33,116 nucleotides of DNA from CAZGMJ01 sp964526785 (GTDB lineage Bacteria; Planctomycetota; Phycisphaerae; Sedimentisphaerales; Anaerobacaceae). The stretch covers positions 1 through 33,116 of the forward strand of contig CAZGMJ010000054.1 of NCBI GenBank assembly GCA_964526785.1. The letters run 5' to 3'. Under the pieces are notes generated by a model, which was not told the DNA's origin, did no database searches, and saw only the letters and a list, made by a program, of their open reading frames with translations. Numbering within the stretch: the stretch's first letter is position 1; each line of letters begins with the position of its first letter. Of the stretch, positions 7,160-17,200 are shown one piece after another. The position numbers and the translations under genes are program-made.

Positions 7160-8656
7160 ATGAAGATTCTATTGGTCAACCCGCAAGCGCCGGATACATT
7201 CTGGAGCATGAAGCGCGCGCTGAAGTTCATCTCCAAAAAGTCGGTGTTGCCGCCCTTGGGTTTGCTGACTGTTGCAGGCATTCTGCCCGAGAGTTGGGAC
7301 CTGCGGCTTGTGGATATGGCGACGACGCCGATATGCGATGACGATATTCGGTGGGCCGACTATGTCTTCGTTACGGCTATGCTCATTCAACGAACCTCGG
7401 TCGATGAGGTAATCGAGCGATGCAACGGCCTGGGTACAAAGGTTGTGGCGGGCGGACCTCTCTTCACAAGCATGCCGGAGCAGTACGAGCAGGTGGATCA
7501 TCTCGTGCTCAAGGAAGCAGAATGCACGCTGCCTGCATTTATTGCGGACATCCAGGCGGGGCGGGCCAGGAAGGTATACAACACACACGAGAAGGCAGAC
7601 CTGCACCACAGTCCGATTCCGCGATGGGATCTTATCGATTTGAGAGATTACGCACACGCATGCGTGCAGTATACGCGGGGCTGTCCGTTCGACTGTGATT
7701 TCTGTGACGTCACGACGCTGTTCGGACACAAGATGCGCACGAAGGACACGGCCCAGGTGCTGGACGAACTCGATCGCCTGTACGAGTTGGGCTGGCGGAA
7801 TGAGGTCTTCTTCGTGGATGATAATTTCATCGGCAACAAGACGAAGCTCAAAACGGAACTGTTGCCCGCCCTTGCAGAGTGGACGGAAAGCAGAGATTAC
7901 CCGTTCACGTTTTATACGCAGGCCTCGATCAATCTTGCCGATGATGAGGAACTGATGGAAATGATGGTCCGGGCGGGCTTCAATAACGTCTTTATCGGGA
8001 TCGAGACGCCGAGTGAAGAGGGACTGGCCGAGTGTAATAAGATACAGAACCGGGGTCGTGACATGGTGCAGTGTGTCAGGAAGATCCAGCGGTCCGGCAT
8101 CCAAGTTCGAGCGGGGTTTATACTTGGCTTCGACAGCGACGACGGCAGTGTTTTCACAAGTCTTATCGACTTCATTCAGGAAAGCGGCATTGTTATGGCC
8201 ATGGTCGGGTTGCTCAACGCCCCACGGGGGACCAGGTTGTTCGAGAGATTGCTGCGGGAACAAAGACTGACCCGGATTTCAACCGGCGACAACGCCGACG
8301 GCTCGATCAACTTCATCCCGAAAATGGGCATGGAGAACCTTGTGGCGGGCTATGACAAGGTAATTCGTACCATATATTCTCCGAAGGTATATTGCAGACG
8401 CGTCAGGAGATTCCTGCACGACTACGAGGCCTCGCAAATTGCAAAGGTCAACCTCCGTTTTCCCGGTTTATCGCCCCTTCTGAAGTCCATGTGGTATATC
8501 GGCGTACTCGAAAAGGGCCGGTGGCATTACTGGAGTCTTCTGCTCTGGGCGTCGCGCAGGCGGGACTGGTTCCACATGGCGGTCATGTTTTCGATATGCG
8601 GATACCACTTCCGACAGACATTCCGAGCCATTGAGCAACGCCGCAGTATATGCTGA
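7160..8656 (+). CDS. B12-binding-domain radical SAM protein (DUF4070 type)
   Basis: A 498-residue protein. The N-terminal part (about 1-150) is a cobalamin-binding-like Rossmann domain, beginning MKILLVNPQAP, without the DxHxxG motif. The radical SAM core follows, with C175PFDC179DFC182 as the CxxxCxxC ligand of the 4Fe-4S cluster. The C-terminal part (about 340-498) is basic and aromatic-rich, as in DUF4070 proteins. This class includes the hopanoid C-2 methylase HpnP and many uncharacterised methylases or ring-forming enzymes. The substrate here cannot be assigned, and no hopanoid or pigment genes are nearby. AGGAAG is about 9 bp before ATG 7160. The gene appears to stand alone, with its own promoter at 6927-6955. 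Its stop codon directly abuts the stop of an open minus-strand frame at 8657. Confidence 0.88.
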   Translation: MKILLVNPQAPDTFWSMKRALKFISKKSVLPPLGLLTVAGILPESWDLRLVDMATTPICDDDIRWADYVFVTAMLIQRTSVDEVIERCNGLGTKVVAGGPLFTSMPEQYEQVDHLVLKEAECTLPAFIADIQAGRARKVYNTHEKADLHHSPIPRWDLIDLRDYAHACVQYTRGCPFDCDFCDVTTLFGHKMRTKDTAQVLDELDRLYELGWRNEVFFVDDNFIGNKTKLKTELLPALAEWTESRDYPFTFYTQASINLADDEELMEMMVRAGFNNVFIGIETPSEEGLAECNKIQNRGRDMVQCVRKIQRSGIQVRAGFILGFDSDDGSVFTSLIDFIQESGIVMAMVGLLNAPRGTRLFERLLREQRLTRISTGDNADGSINFIPKMGMENLVAGYDKVIRTIYSPKVYCRRVRRFLHDYEASQIAKVNLRFPGLSPLLKSMWYIGVLEKGRWHYWSLLLWASRRRDWFHMAVMFSICGYHFRQTFRAIEQRRSIC

Positions 8657-8893
8657 TTACAGGAACAACTGCACGTCCAGTTCGGTCATATCTGTAATCG
8701 AAAGCGGGGCGTGCATATTGCAGGATTCATGCTCGCAGTCGTCGGGTGTCCGCAATTGAACAGGAGCCAGCGTACCGCCATCGGGGGACTGCAGCGGGAT
8801 TACCCACCATTGCACCGGGCGGCTGAGTCGGCCCGCTAGCGCGGAGTCCCGGCGCAGCCGCCCGTTTAGTACCGTTATTATGCTGCAGTCGGT
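8657..8893 (-). other. Open in-frame tail behind the oxidoreductase stop, possibly a gene remnant
   Basis: Read on the minus strand, the frame of the upstream oxidoreductase continues after its TAA (8894-8896) for 78 codons without a stop, to TAA at 8657-8659. The encoded text has protein-like composition in its second half (PVQWWVIPLQ, PVQLRTPDDCEHESC, SITDMTELDVQLFL). The only in-frame start candidates are a GTG without a ribosome binding site, giving about 55 codons, and late ATGs. It may be the end of a lost gene or chance. Nothing else is seen in this gap. Confidence 0.25.
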
Positions 8894-10240
8894 TTATCCT
8901 TCGAGGGTCCAGCCCGATCTGTAATTGTCGGTGAGCAGTTCGTTGCCCTTATCGCTGTTGGTCACGCGGCCTTTGACGGGATCGTACTCGATTTTTTTGC
9001 CGACCCGGTATGCCACGAGGCCCAGCAGCATCATCTCGATGGCGTTTCCGCCGTACTCGAAATCGCAACTGGTCTTCAGGTCGCCCTTGCATGCATCGAC
9101 CCATTCTCTCTGGAAGTTGCCCAGCGGCGGAATGACCTCGTCCTTCGAACGCTTGTCGTAGTAGGTCATATCCGCATCGTCGCCGAACGGCAGGATGACC
9201 CGCGAGTCATAGTCGCAGATGACATAGCCCTTCGTTCCCTTGAACATTGCGCCGTGGCCGATCTTGTTGAGATCGATATAGTTTTTGGGCGATCTCGGCA
9301 TGGCGCCGCCCTGGTACCAGTGGACCCGGATTTTGTCGCGCCAATCGTTGGCGGGGATGTCGAAAGCGGTGTGCAGCTCGACGGGTGTGACCTCCGGGTT
9401 GTACGGGTCGCCTTCGCCTTCGGCCGAGGTGGGAAGTTCGGCGTCGATGGCGTTCCACACCAGGTCGATCGTATGGCTGCCCATGTCGCCGACCTGGCCG
9501 GTGCCGAAGTCCCAGTACATGTTCCAGCTAAGGCAGTTCATCCCGGGGCCGCGGCTGAAGTATTCGGGATTGTAGGGATGCCACTGGGCCGGGCCGATCC
9601 AGAGGTCGTAGTGCAGGTGTTTCGGCGGTTCGCCCTTGGCCGGCGGGTAGCCATCTCTTCGAATCTGGCGGTTGCCCCATGCGTATGCATCGGTGAGTTC
9701 GCCGATGGCTCCGTCCTTGACCAGTTCGCGGACGCGCTCGAAGTTGGGCTTGGCGTGCCGCTGCGTACCGATCTGCGTTGCCAGTTTGTGCTTCTTCTTC
9801 AGCCACTTTTCGCGGACGAGACGCGCTTCGTGCACGCAGTTGCCGAGAGGCTTTTCGCAATAGACGTGCATATCGCGGTTCAGCGCCCAGTTCGCGATGA
9901 AGGCATGCGTATGGTCCGTCGTGCAGACTATCACGGCGTCGATGTCTTTCTGCTCGAGGCACTTGCGCCAATCGACGTAGGTCTTTGCCTTCGGGAATTT
10001 CTTGGCGCCGTGGGCGAGGTGCTCCTCATCCACGTCGCAGAGGGCCACGATGTTCTCCGACTGGATGTGGCCGTAGTGGGCATCGGCCCTGCCCCATGTG
10101 CCGATAAAGGCCACATTCAGCTTGTTGCTTGCGGCGTTGGCTCCGGAGAGCACGCCGCTGGGCAGAATCAATCCGACCCCGGCTGCTGCGGTTGACTGTA
10201 GGAATTCGCGTCTCTTGAGTGTGTTGCTCTTCTTCATCAT
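8894..10240 (-). CDS. Tat-exported Gfo/Idh/MocA family oxidoreductase
   Basis: A 448-residue protein. A twin-arginine signal, KRREFLQ at about residues 10-15, and a hydrophobic stretch to the ANA cleavage site at about 34-36 indicate folded export to the periplasm. The NAD(P)-binding Rossmann fold begins LNVAFIGTWGRA (41-52). The family motif CEKPLG lies at 128-133, with Lys130 as the conserved catalytic-region lysine. The C-terminal half is the alpha/beta substrate domain. Exported members are numerous in Planctomycetota and are thought to act on sugars or sugar derivatives. The nucleotide is probably carried with the folded protein through Tat. Two ATGs (10240, 10237) are possible. A candidate promoter lies at 10290-10318. 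Substrate unknown; no sugar kinase or isomerase is adjacent. Confidence 0.92.
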   Translation of the reverse strand: MMKKSNTLKRREFLQSTAAAGVGLILPSGVLSGANAASNKLNVAFIGTWGRADAHYGHIQSENIVALCDVDEEHLAHGAKKFPKAKTYVDWRKCLEQKDIDAVIVCTTDHTHAFIANWALNRDMHVYCEKPLGNCVHEARLVREKWLKKKHKLATQIGTQRHAKPNFERVRELVKDGAIGELTDAYAWGNRQIRRDGYPPAKGEPPKHLHYDLWIGPAQWHPYNPEYFSRGPGMNCLSWNMYWDFGTGQVGDMGSHTIDLVWNAIDAELPTSAEGEGDPYNPEVTPVELHTAFDIPANDWRDKIRVHWYQGGAMPRSPKNYIDLNKIGHGAMFKGTKGYVICDYDSRVILPFGDDADMTYYDKRSKDEVIPPLGNFQREWVDACKGDLKTSCDFEYGGNAIEMMLLGLVAYRVGKKIEYDPVKGRVTNSDKGNELLTDNYRSGWTLEG

Positions 10241-10289
10241 TGTCCTCTGTCATATATTTGTGTTGTTTGTTATGAATCCGGAACAGTCA

Positions 10290-10318
10290 AGACTACGTTT
10301 TTGGTCGGCGGTTTGCAA
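10290..10318 (-). promoter_or_regulatory. Weak candidate promoter for the oxidoreductase
   Basis: On the minus strand, TTGCAA (10318-10313), a 17-bp spacer and TAGTCT (10295-10290). Both boxes deviate from consensus, but the spacing and the 50-bp distance to the start fit. Confidence 0.3.
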
Positions 10319-10401
10319 GCAAAAACGCGCCGTTGCAGCGGCTCGAAAACCGCATGGTCCAAGGGCGCGTTTGGGCCGATACATGACGGGATCGCCGCCT
10401 G

Positions 10402-12348
10402 TCACGCCGCCCGTCTTGCTCCGCGTGCGGTACGGTAGAGCCAGTACGCTACGGCGAACAGCAGGGCCGTGCCGATCCAGCCGCCGAAGGGCATTGTTTC
10501 GTCTGAGAAGTGTCTGATGATCGGCAGGTCGACGTCGTACTGCTTGAGGATGACGATGGGAATTGCCAACAGGATTCCCATGAGGGCCTCGCCTGTGATC
10601 AGGCCGGAAGCGAAGAGCAGGCCGCTGCGATTGGATACTTCGATCTGCTCGACCGCGGTCTGTCTGCGTTTGTGGAAGCCCTGAATGGCCCAGTGAATAA
10701 TGCCGCCGCCGAAGATGGGCACCGACAGTTCCAGCGGAAGATAGAAGCCGATTGCCACCGCCAGGACGGGGGTGCGAAATGCGCTATTCCTGGATTCGAG
10801 GAATCTGTCGAGAACGATAATCGCTACGGCCACACCCATGCCAATGAAGGCGAACGTCCAGGGCATCTGTCCCTGGAAGACGCCCTGCGAGACCGCCGCC
10901 ATCAAATTTGCCTGCACGGCCGAGAGGGCATCCGGGCCGGCACCTTCCTGGCCTTTGAAACCATACGCTCTGTACAGGAGCATCAATATCGGTGCGAGCA
11001 CGAGAGCGCTGGAGAGCGTGCCGACCATCTGCATGACCTGCTGTTTCCAGGGCGTTGCGCCGACGATTCGGCCGGCCTTGAGGTCCTGCATGTTGTCGCC
11101 TGCAATGGCCGCGGCGCAGCAGACGACCGACCCAATAATGATCGCGGCGGCCGGGCCTTTCTCGGCGCCCTTGCCCATCAGAATGACCAGCAGCACCGAG
11201 GCGACGACGATGGTGGCGATGGTAATGCCGGATATGGGGTTGTTGGACGAGCCGACGAGGCCCGCCATATAACCCGCCACTGCGGAGAACAGGAAACCGG
11301 CGATTAGCATCATGACGGCCATCGGAAGCGATATCGTGACATCGGCGACGAATACCTGATAGACCAGAAACAGCGGTACGATGGAGCCGACGATGAGCAT
11401 CAGCACCCATTTCATGGGCATATCCTTTTCGGTTGCGTCGACCGGTTTGCTGTCTTTGGCCATTTCACGGTATGCTTTGAGACCGCTGCGGACGCCGCTG
11501 ACCAGAGAGTTTCTCATTTTGAAGATAGTCCAGAGCCCGCCGATGAGCATGGCCCCGACGCCGATGTATCGCGTCTGCTCGGACCAGATGTCGTACGCGC
11601 GATCCACCGCCCCGGTTTCTGCGGCACCTTCTGTCACGGCGGCACAGATGGGAATCGCGATGTACCAGTTGGCGACGCCTCCGAGGAATATCAGCACTGC
11701 AATGTTGAGTCCTACGATGTATCCGACCGAGAGCAGGGCGGGGCTGAGGTTCGATCCGCCGTAGAGGATGGTGCGTCCTATGCTGCGGCCGCCTTCTATG
11801 ACTTCGGGCCAAAGACCGATGCCCCGGGCCGCAAATTTGAACAGCGCGGCGGCCAGCGCCGCCCTGGCGATGGTCCAGACTCCCTTGCCGCCTTCCTGGC
11901 CCGCTTCCAGCACCTCGGCGGTTGCGATACCTTCGGGGAATTTGAGCTTACCTTCGACGATTAATGAACGGCGCAACGGGATCGTGAAGAGCACGCCGAG
12001 CAGGCCGCCGAACGCGGCGATGATGGTGATCCACCAGAAGTTGCTGCCGCCGAAACCGTCCCACTGGCCCATGATTACGAGTGCCGGCAGCGTGAATATC
12101 ACACCCGCGGCCAGCGATTCACCCGCGGAGGCGGCCGTCTGGACGATATTGTTCTCAAGGATGTTGCTGCGTTTGAAGAAACGCAGAATTCCCATCGAAA
12201 GGACCGCGGCGGGGATAGACGCCGAGACCGTCATGCCTGCGAACAGGCCCAGGTAGGCGTTGGCCGCCGCCAGTATGATGGCCAGCAGAATGCCCAGAAT
12301 GAGGGCTTTGAGTGTGATTTCGGGCACGTGTCTGTTTTCCATATCCAT
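10402..12348 (-). CDS. OPT family oligopeptide transporter
   Basis: A 648-residue, highly hydrophobic protein of about 14-16 membrane helices, the normal length for bacterial OPT carriers. It opens with EITLKALILGILLAIIL and an AYLGLFAGMTVSASIPAAVLSM segment. It continues with NILENNIVQTAASAGESLAAGVIFTLPAL and LKFPEGIATAEVLEAG, blocks characteristic of this family. OPT proteins import tri- to hexapeptides or metal chelates by proton coupling. GGAGCC is about 9 bp before the ATG, and an in-frame ATG two codons later is an alternative. It follows the M2 peptidase gene by 91 bp on the same strand, so it is probably the last gene of a protease-peptidase-transporter operon. That context favours peptides over metal chelates. 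Confidence 0.93.
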   Translation of the reverse strand: MDMENRHVPEITLKALILGILLAIILAAANAYLGLFAGMTVSASIPAAVLSMGILRFFKRSNILENNIVQTAASAGESLAAGVIFTLPALVIMGQWDGFGGSNFWWITIIAAFGGLLGVLFTIPLRRSLIVEGKLKFPEGIATAEVLEAGQEGGKGVWTIARAALAAALFKFAARGIGLWPEVIEGGRSIGRTILYGGSNLSPALLSVGYIVGLNIAVLIFLGGVANWYIAIPICAAVTEGAAETGAVDRAYDIWSEQTRYIGVGAMLIGGLWTIFKMRNSLVSGVRSGLKAYREMAKDSKPVDATEKDMPMKWVLMLIVGSIVPLFLVYQVFVADVTISLPMAVMMLIAGFLFSAVAGYMAGLVGSSNNPISGITIATIVVASVLLVILMGKGAEKGPAAAIIIGSVVCCAAAIAGDNMQDLKAGRIVGATPWKQQVMQMVGTLSSALVLAPILMLLYRAYGFKGQEGAGPDALSAVQANLMAAVSQGVFQGQMPWTFAFIGMGVAVAIIVLDRFLESRNSAFRTPVLAVAIGFYLPLELSVPIFGGGIIHWAIQGFHKRRQTAVEQIEVSNRSGLLFASGLITGEALMGILLAIPIVILKQYDVDLPIIRHFSDETMPFGGWIGTALLFAVAYWLYRTARGARRAA

Positions 12349-12439
12349 CTGCTATGGCTCCGATTTTTCGTGTGCTGATCGTCGCGTACGCCGCGTCGGT
12401 CGTGTGCATCGAGCGTACGGCGGCGGGTGCTTGCACGGC

Positions 12440-14134
12440 TTAGTCGTTTGAATTCTTTACGAACTGCTCGGCGAAGTACTTTGCGGTCAGCGGTTCTCCG
12501 GTAGCTCTTGCGATCATTTCGTTCCAATGATATCTGTCGCCGGGGGCGAAAATGTTCTGCCTGAACCACTTTCCCGCTTTCTCCCGGCCGACGTAACTGA
12601 CTTCTTCGTCCGTGTCCTGGCCGAGTACGTCATGGACCAGGTGATGATGCATCTGCGAGGCCAGAAGTTCACCGAGCATGTAGTTGTGGTAGTAGCAGGG
12701 GGCTATGGCGAAGTGGATCTTGGCGGCCCAGTCGGGTTCATCCCGTCCGTCGGGGCGGTGCACCATCTGATACTTTTCCACCATATCCCACCACAGCGTA
12801 TTCAGATCCTGACGGGGATTTGCGTACAGAGCTTTTTCGAACTCGTACATGACCATCGCCCAGCGTGCGAAGATCAGTTGCTTCATGCGAGCGTACCTGT
12901 CGCCCACGATCTCGATTTCGGCCCTCTGCACATCCGACAGGCCGAGCATGTCCTGCATCCACGCAGGGTTGCGGCTGAGTCGGCCGAAGAACATCGCGAC
13001 GGCCTCGGTCGTAAACGCATGGGCCGGTTCGCGCAGCAGATAGGGCATCCCGGGGTCGTTGTATTTGTCGTAGACGGCGTGTCCGAGTTCGTGCAGCAGC
13101 GTTTCCATCCATGCTTCGTTGTTCACCAGGTTGCAGAGGATGCGGACGTCTCCTTCGCGGTCGATGTCGGTGCAGAAGGCATGGGGGTTCTTGCCCTGCC
13201 GCTCATAGAGATCGCTGTTGGCCATGATGGCGTCGACGGGCAGGCCGATGCCTGCATAGAACGCCTCGCCCAGCGTCTTGACATCCTTGTCGCGGTAATA
13301 CGCGTCCAGGTCGAGGTCGTAAATCATTGGAGTTTCCTGGAAGAAGGGGTCGTGATAGTGCCACGGCCTGAGGTCCTCGACGGAGACGTTGTATTTCTTT
13401 GCGAGTATTGCGTCCAGTTCCGCCTTCATTTCGGCAAACGGCTTCTGCGTCAATTCGTAGAGTTCGGCGAATATCGCATCGACCGCTTCGACTTCCTGTT
13501 CCGTGGTCACGAGTGAAAGCGTGTGGTAGCTATCGAAACCAAGCCTCCTGGCGCCTCGATTGCGGAGCTTGACCAGTGCGATCAGATCGTCGGCAATGAC
13601 GGGGGCGACCTGCTTGCTTGCGAGCCAGGCTGCTTTGCGCTTCTGCGAATCGGTCTCGGTCTTTAGAATCTGCTTTATCTGGTTCGCGGTAACCTGCTCT
13701 CCCGCAATGGTACCGCGATGCGTACTGAATTTCTGTTCGATCTTCGTGCTCAGTTCGACCATTCGGGACAGCAGCTTTTCGTTGATCTGGTTCCTCAGGT
13801 ATCGGTTGTAGAGGACCGTCAACTGGCGTTCGAGCAGCGGGTCTTCGATCCGGCCGTTTTCCTTGAGGTCGGCGATCATGGCGAAATCGCCGCGGCTGCT
13901 GAATATCTTGCGGACGCCGAAGGTCAGTTTGCCTGCTCGATCGTACTCGGCGTCATCTCCCGTGACGGCCGCCTGCCAATACGCCAGCGCCGCCTGCTTT
14001 TCCAGCGGCCCTGCCTTTTCCATTCGAGCTTCAATGAAGTTGCTGAGCAGCTTTTCCTTCTCGTTCGGGCCGTTACAGCCGCCGGTTGCGATACTCGCCG
14101 CTATCAGTGTGATCAGCACCATTCTTCGTCTCAT
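12440..14134 (-). CDS. M2 family (ACE-like) peptidyl-dipeptidase lipoprotein
   Basis: A 564-residue protein with a signal ending in a probable lipobox (ATGGC, Cys19 as lipid site), so it is likely tethered to a membrane outside the cytoplasm. The zinc site is HELGH (in LLHELGHAVYDKY, about residues 347-359). The third ligand lies in the downstream helix with EAVAMFFGRL (TTEA Glu, about 378). This spacing, and the LREPAHAFTTEA block, match bacterial M2 metallopeptidases, relatives of angiotensin-converting enzyme that release C-terminal dipeptides. The catalytic residues are intact. It lies 127 bp behind the tricorn-like gene and 91 bp before the OPT gene, all on minus. Its products, dipeptides, would suit the POT carrier encoded divergently. 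Confidence 0.88.
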   Translation of the reverse strand: MRRRMVLITLIAASIATGGCNGPNEKEKLLSNFIEARMEKAGPLEKQAALAYWQAAVTGDDAEYDRAGKLTFGVRKIFSSRGDFAMIADLKENGRIEDPLLERQLTVLYNRYLRNQINEKLLSRMVELSTKIEQKFSTHRGTIAGEQVTANQIKQILKTETDSQKRKAAWLASKQVAPVIADDLIALVKLRNRGARRLGFDSYHTLSLVTTEQEVEAVDAIFAELYELTQKPFAEMKAELDAILAKKYNVSVEDLRPWHYHDPFFQETPMIYDLDLDAYYRDKDVKTLGEAFYAGIGLPVDAIMANSDLYERQGKNPHAFCTDIDREGDVRILCNLVNNEAWMETLLHELGHAVYDKYNDPGMPYLLREPAHAFTTEAVAMFFGRLSRNPAWMQDMLGLSDVQRAEIEIVGDRYARMKQLIFARWAMVMYEFEKALYANPRQDLNTLWWDMVEKYQMVHRPDGRDEPDWAAKIHFAIAPCYYHNYMLGELLASQMHHHLVHDVLGQDTDEEVSYVGREKAGKWFRQNIFAPGDRYHWNEMIARATGEPLTAKYFAEQFVKNSND

Positions 14135-14261
14135 AGCTCCACGTTCCTTTCGGCACTCGTTCTCGTCGCAGCCGGGCCGGCCGGTTCAATAGCTGAAAGC
14201 GGCCTGTGGCTCTGCTTCTGCACAGCGGCGCCCGGGCCGTGCGTGTCTATTGTTTGTCCGG

Positions 14262-17200
14262 TCAATCCACTCTGTCCGACCGGTCCGGATAGACAGGTTT
14301 TCTGGGCGGTTCTACGGGTTCTTCTCTGAGCTTGTTGAGCATCAGGGCGATAGCGGTTTCCAGTTGCGGATCCTGGCCGGCCGCCATCTTATGCGGCTCG
14401 TTCTCCACTTCGTAGTCCGGATCGACGCCGTAGCCTTCGACATCCCAATCGCCTTCGGTGTTCCACAGTCCGAACGTCGGGACCGATACGAAGCCTCCGT
14501 CGACGGGTTGCGGGTTTCCGCTGATGCCGATCAGGCCGCCCCACGTTCGCGTGCCGACGAGCGGGCCAAGGCCGGCTTTGCGGAAGTAGTACGGCAGTGC
14601 ATCGCCTCCCGAGCCGGACCAGCCGTTCATCAGCATGACCTTCGGGCCGCTGTGTGCGAGAAACGGCGTCTGCCAGCTTCGGTGGTCGCGGCGGGCCCAG
14701 TAGTTGTACGTGGGCCGGTTCAGCAGTTCGATGAATCGGTCGGGGATCTGGCCCCCGCTGTTGAATCGCTCGTCAATGACGAGGGCTTTCTTGGTCCATT
14801 GGGCGTTGAACTGACGCACGAGTTCGTTTTGGCCGTTCCTGCCGGTATCGGGGACGTAGATATAGCCGACGCGACCGGCCGTGGCCTGCTCGACCTTTCT
14901 GCGATTGTGTTCGATCCACGCGAGGTTTCGCAGCCGCAGTTCATCGTCGATCGGTTTGACCGTTACTTCGCGGGCCTCGTTGATATCCGGCGTCGCACCG
15001 ACGGTCATTGTCACCACCTGCCCGGCCAGGCCTTCGAAGGCCGCCCAGGGGTCTTTCGACGTATCCACCGGCCGGCCGTTGACCGCCAGCAGATAGTCGC
15101 CCTCGTTGACGTCGATGCCGGGCGTTCGCAGCGGCGACCGCACGGTTGCGTCCCGGTTCGCCGCTTCGTATATCCGTCCGATGCGATAGGCGTCGTTTTC
15201 CGGATCGAACGTGAAGTCGCAGCCGAGCAATCCGACGGAAATGCGGTCGGGGTGTTCGATGTCACCACCGCGGACGTACGTATGCGAGGCGTTGAGCTCG
15301 GCGATCATCTCGCCGATGACGTAGTTCAGATCTTCGCGGTCCACGACGTAGGGCAGCAGGGCGGCGTAGCGTTCTTTGATCGCCTCCCAGTCGAGGCCGT
15401 GCATGTTGGGGTCATAGAAGAAGTCGCGCTGGACGCGCCATGCCTCGGTGAATATCTGCTTCCATTCCTTTCGCGGCTCGATCCACGTCTTGAGACCGCC
15501 GGCGGCGATCTTTCCGTCCCCGACGTTCTTTCCTGCGGCCAGATCGATGATGCCGTAGGTCGAACCGCTCTTGTAGGCGAGTTTCTTGCCGTCGAGCGAG
15601 ACGGTGTAGCTATCGATGCCGGCGATGACGGTCTTTTCTTCGCGCTCTTCGATGTCATAGTAGAGCACTGCGCCCGAAGACTTGCCCGGTTCGGCGGCTC
15701 CGGCCGGCAGATAGCGAGAGAACACGAGTTTGCCCTCGACTGCATGGAGCGAGCCGATATTGCCGGCGCGAATCGGCAACGCGACGACGCGCTCTTCGAA
15801 TCCATCGAAGTCGATTCGCATGTCACCTTCTGTGTCGTCCCGGTCTTCTTCGGCCTTGCCGTCGTTCGGATCGTCCTCGGATTGCTGCTGTTCAGATTCG
15901 TCTGATTCGTCTTTCTGCGCGTCCTGTTCGGATACGGGCTCTTCATCGCTTCTGGGGGCCAGGGGCGAGCCGAGATCTTTGCGGAGCGTCGCGACGAATA
16001 TCTGCGTCGAACCCGGATAGATCCACGTGTAGTCCATATCCCCGTATACCGGCGAGAAGCGGCGGTCGGATCTGAAGAAGAGGTACTTGCTATCGGGATC
16101 GAAGACCGGTCCGGCGTCGTCATAGTACCCGCTGGTGACCTGGTGCACTTTCTGGCGCTCGAGGTCGTAGATCATGATCGCACCGTTGCGGTTCTCCATC
16201 CTCCTGGCGTACGCGAGGTATTTACTGTCGGCCGACCAGTTGTAGGATTCCAGTTCGAACCATTCATCCTTGTCAATGAATTTGATCTCTCCGCTGTCCC
16301 GCTCGACTATGAAAAGGCTGCCCGTCTTGTCGCTGAATGCAAGTTTTTCGCCGTCGGGGGACCATACGGGTCGGTAGCGGAAGGCCGAGCCGTTTTCGGT
16401 GATCTGCTGCTGTTGGCCCGAACCGTCGGCCGGGCGCACGTAGAGTTCGTACTCGCCCGTGCGATCGGAGAAGTAGGCGACGAATCTGCCGTCGGGCGAC
16501 CATGCGGGGTACCGTTCGGCAACGCCGGAAGTGCCGGTGAGGTTTCGTACGCTGCCGTGTTCCTTCGGCACGGTGAAGATCTCTCCCCGCGCTTCGAAAA
16601 GTCCGCGCATGCCGGTCGGCGAGAGCGAGTAGTTGCGGATCAGTCCCGAGACGTTCTTGAGCTTCCTGCGGACGCGCGGCAGATCGGCGGGCACCTTCAC
16701 ATCGACCGCGGTCGAATCTCCCGTGGCCAGATCGAGCAGGTAGAGCGTTCCACCGTTCTCGAAGACAATTGCATCGGGTCCGAGGCTCGGCCACTTGACG
16801 TCGTATGTAGTAAACGCGGTGACCTGTCGCGTCTTTTTCGTCTTTAGATCGTAGGCCCAGAGGTTGAGCTTCTTGTGAGGATCGCGGTCGGAGAGGAAGT
16901 AGATCGTCTGGTCGTGCCACATCGGGATGGCGTCCGTGCCGTCAAAATCAGTGAATTTCTCGGACGTGTTTTTCTGGAAGTCGTAGAGCCAGATATCACT
17001 GGCCATGCCGCCGCGGTAGCGCTTCCACGTGCGGAACTCGCGCGAGATGAACTGAAAGGCCATGCGCGTACCGTCGGGGCTGAAGCTCGCCAGTTCGCCG
17101 TAGGGAAGGGGCAGTTGTTCGGGCAGTCCGCCTTCGAGACTTTGCCTGAAGAACCGGTTAAACCGACGCGAAGGGCTCGTCATGCGGGAGCGGTACAGGA

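Noticed and set aside
14250..15905. Long plus-strand frames opposite the tricorn-like protease, gyrA and lepB
   Set aside because: Arg/Val/Asp-rich shadow composition, no motifs, and no upstream signals; the minus-strand genes explain the sequence.
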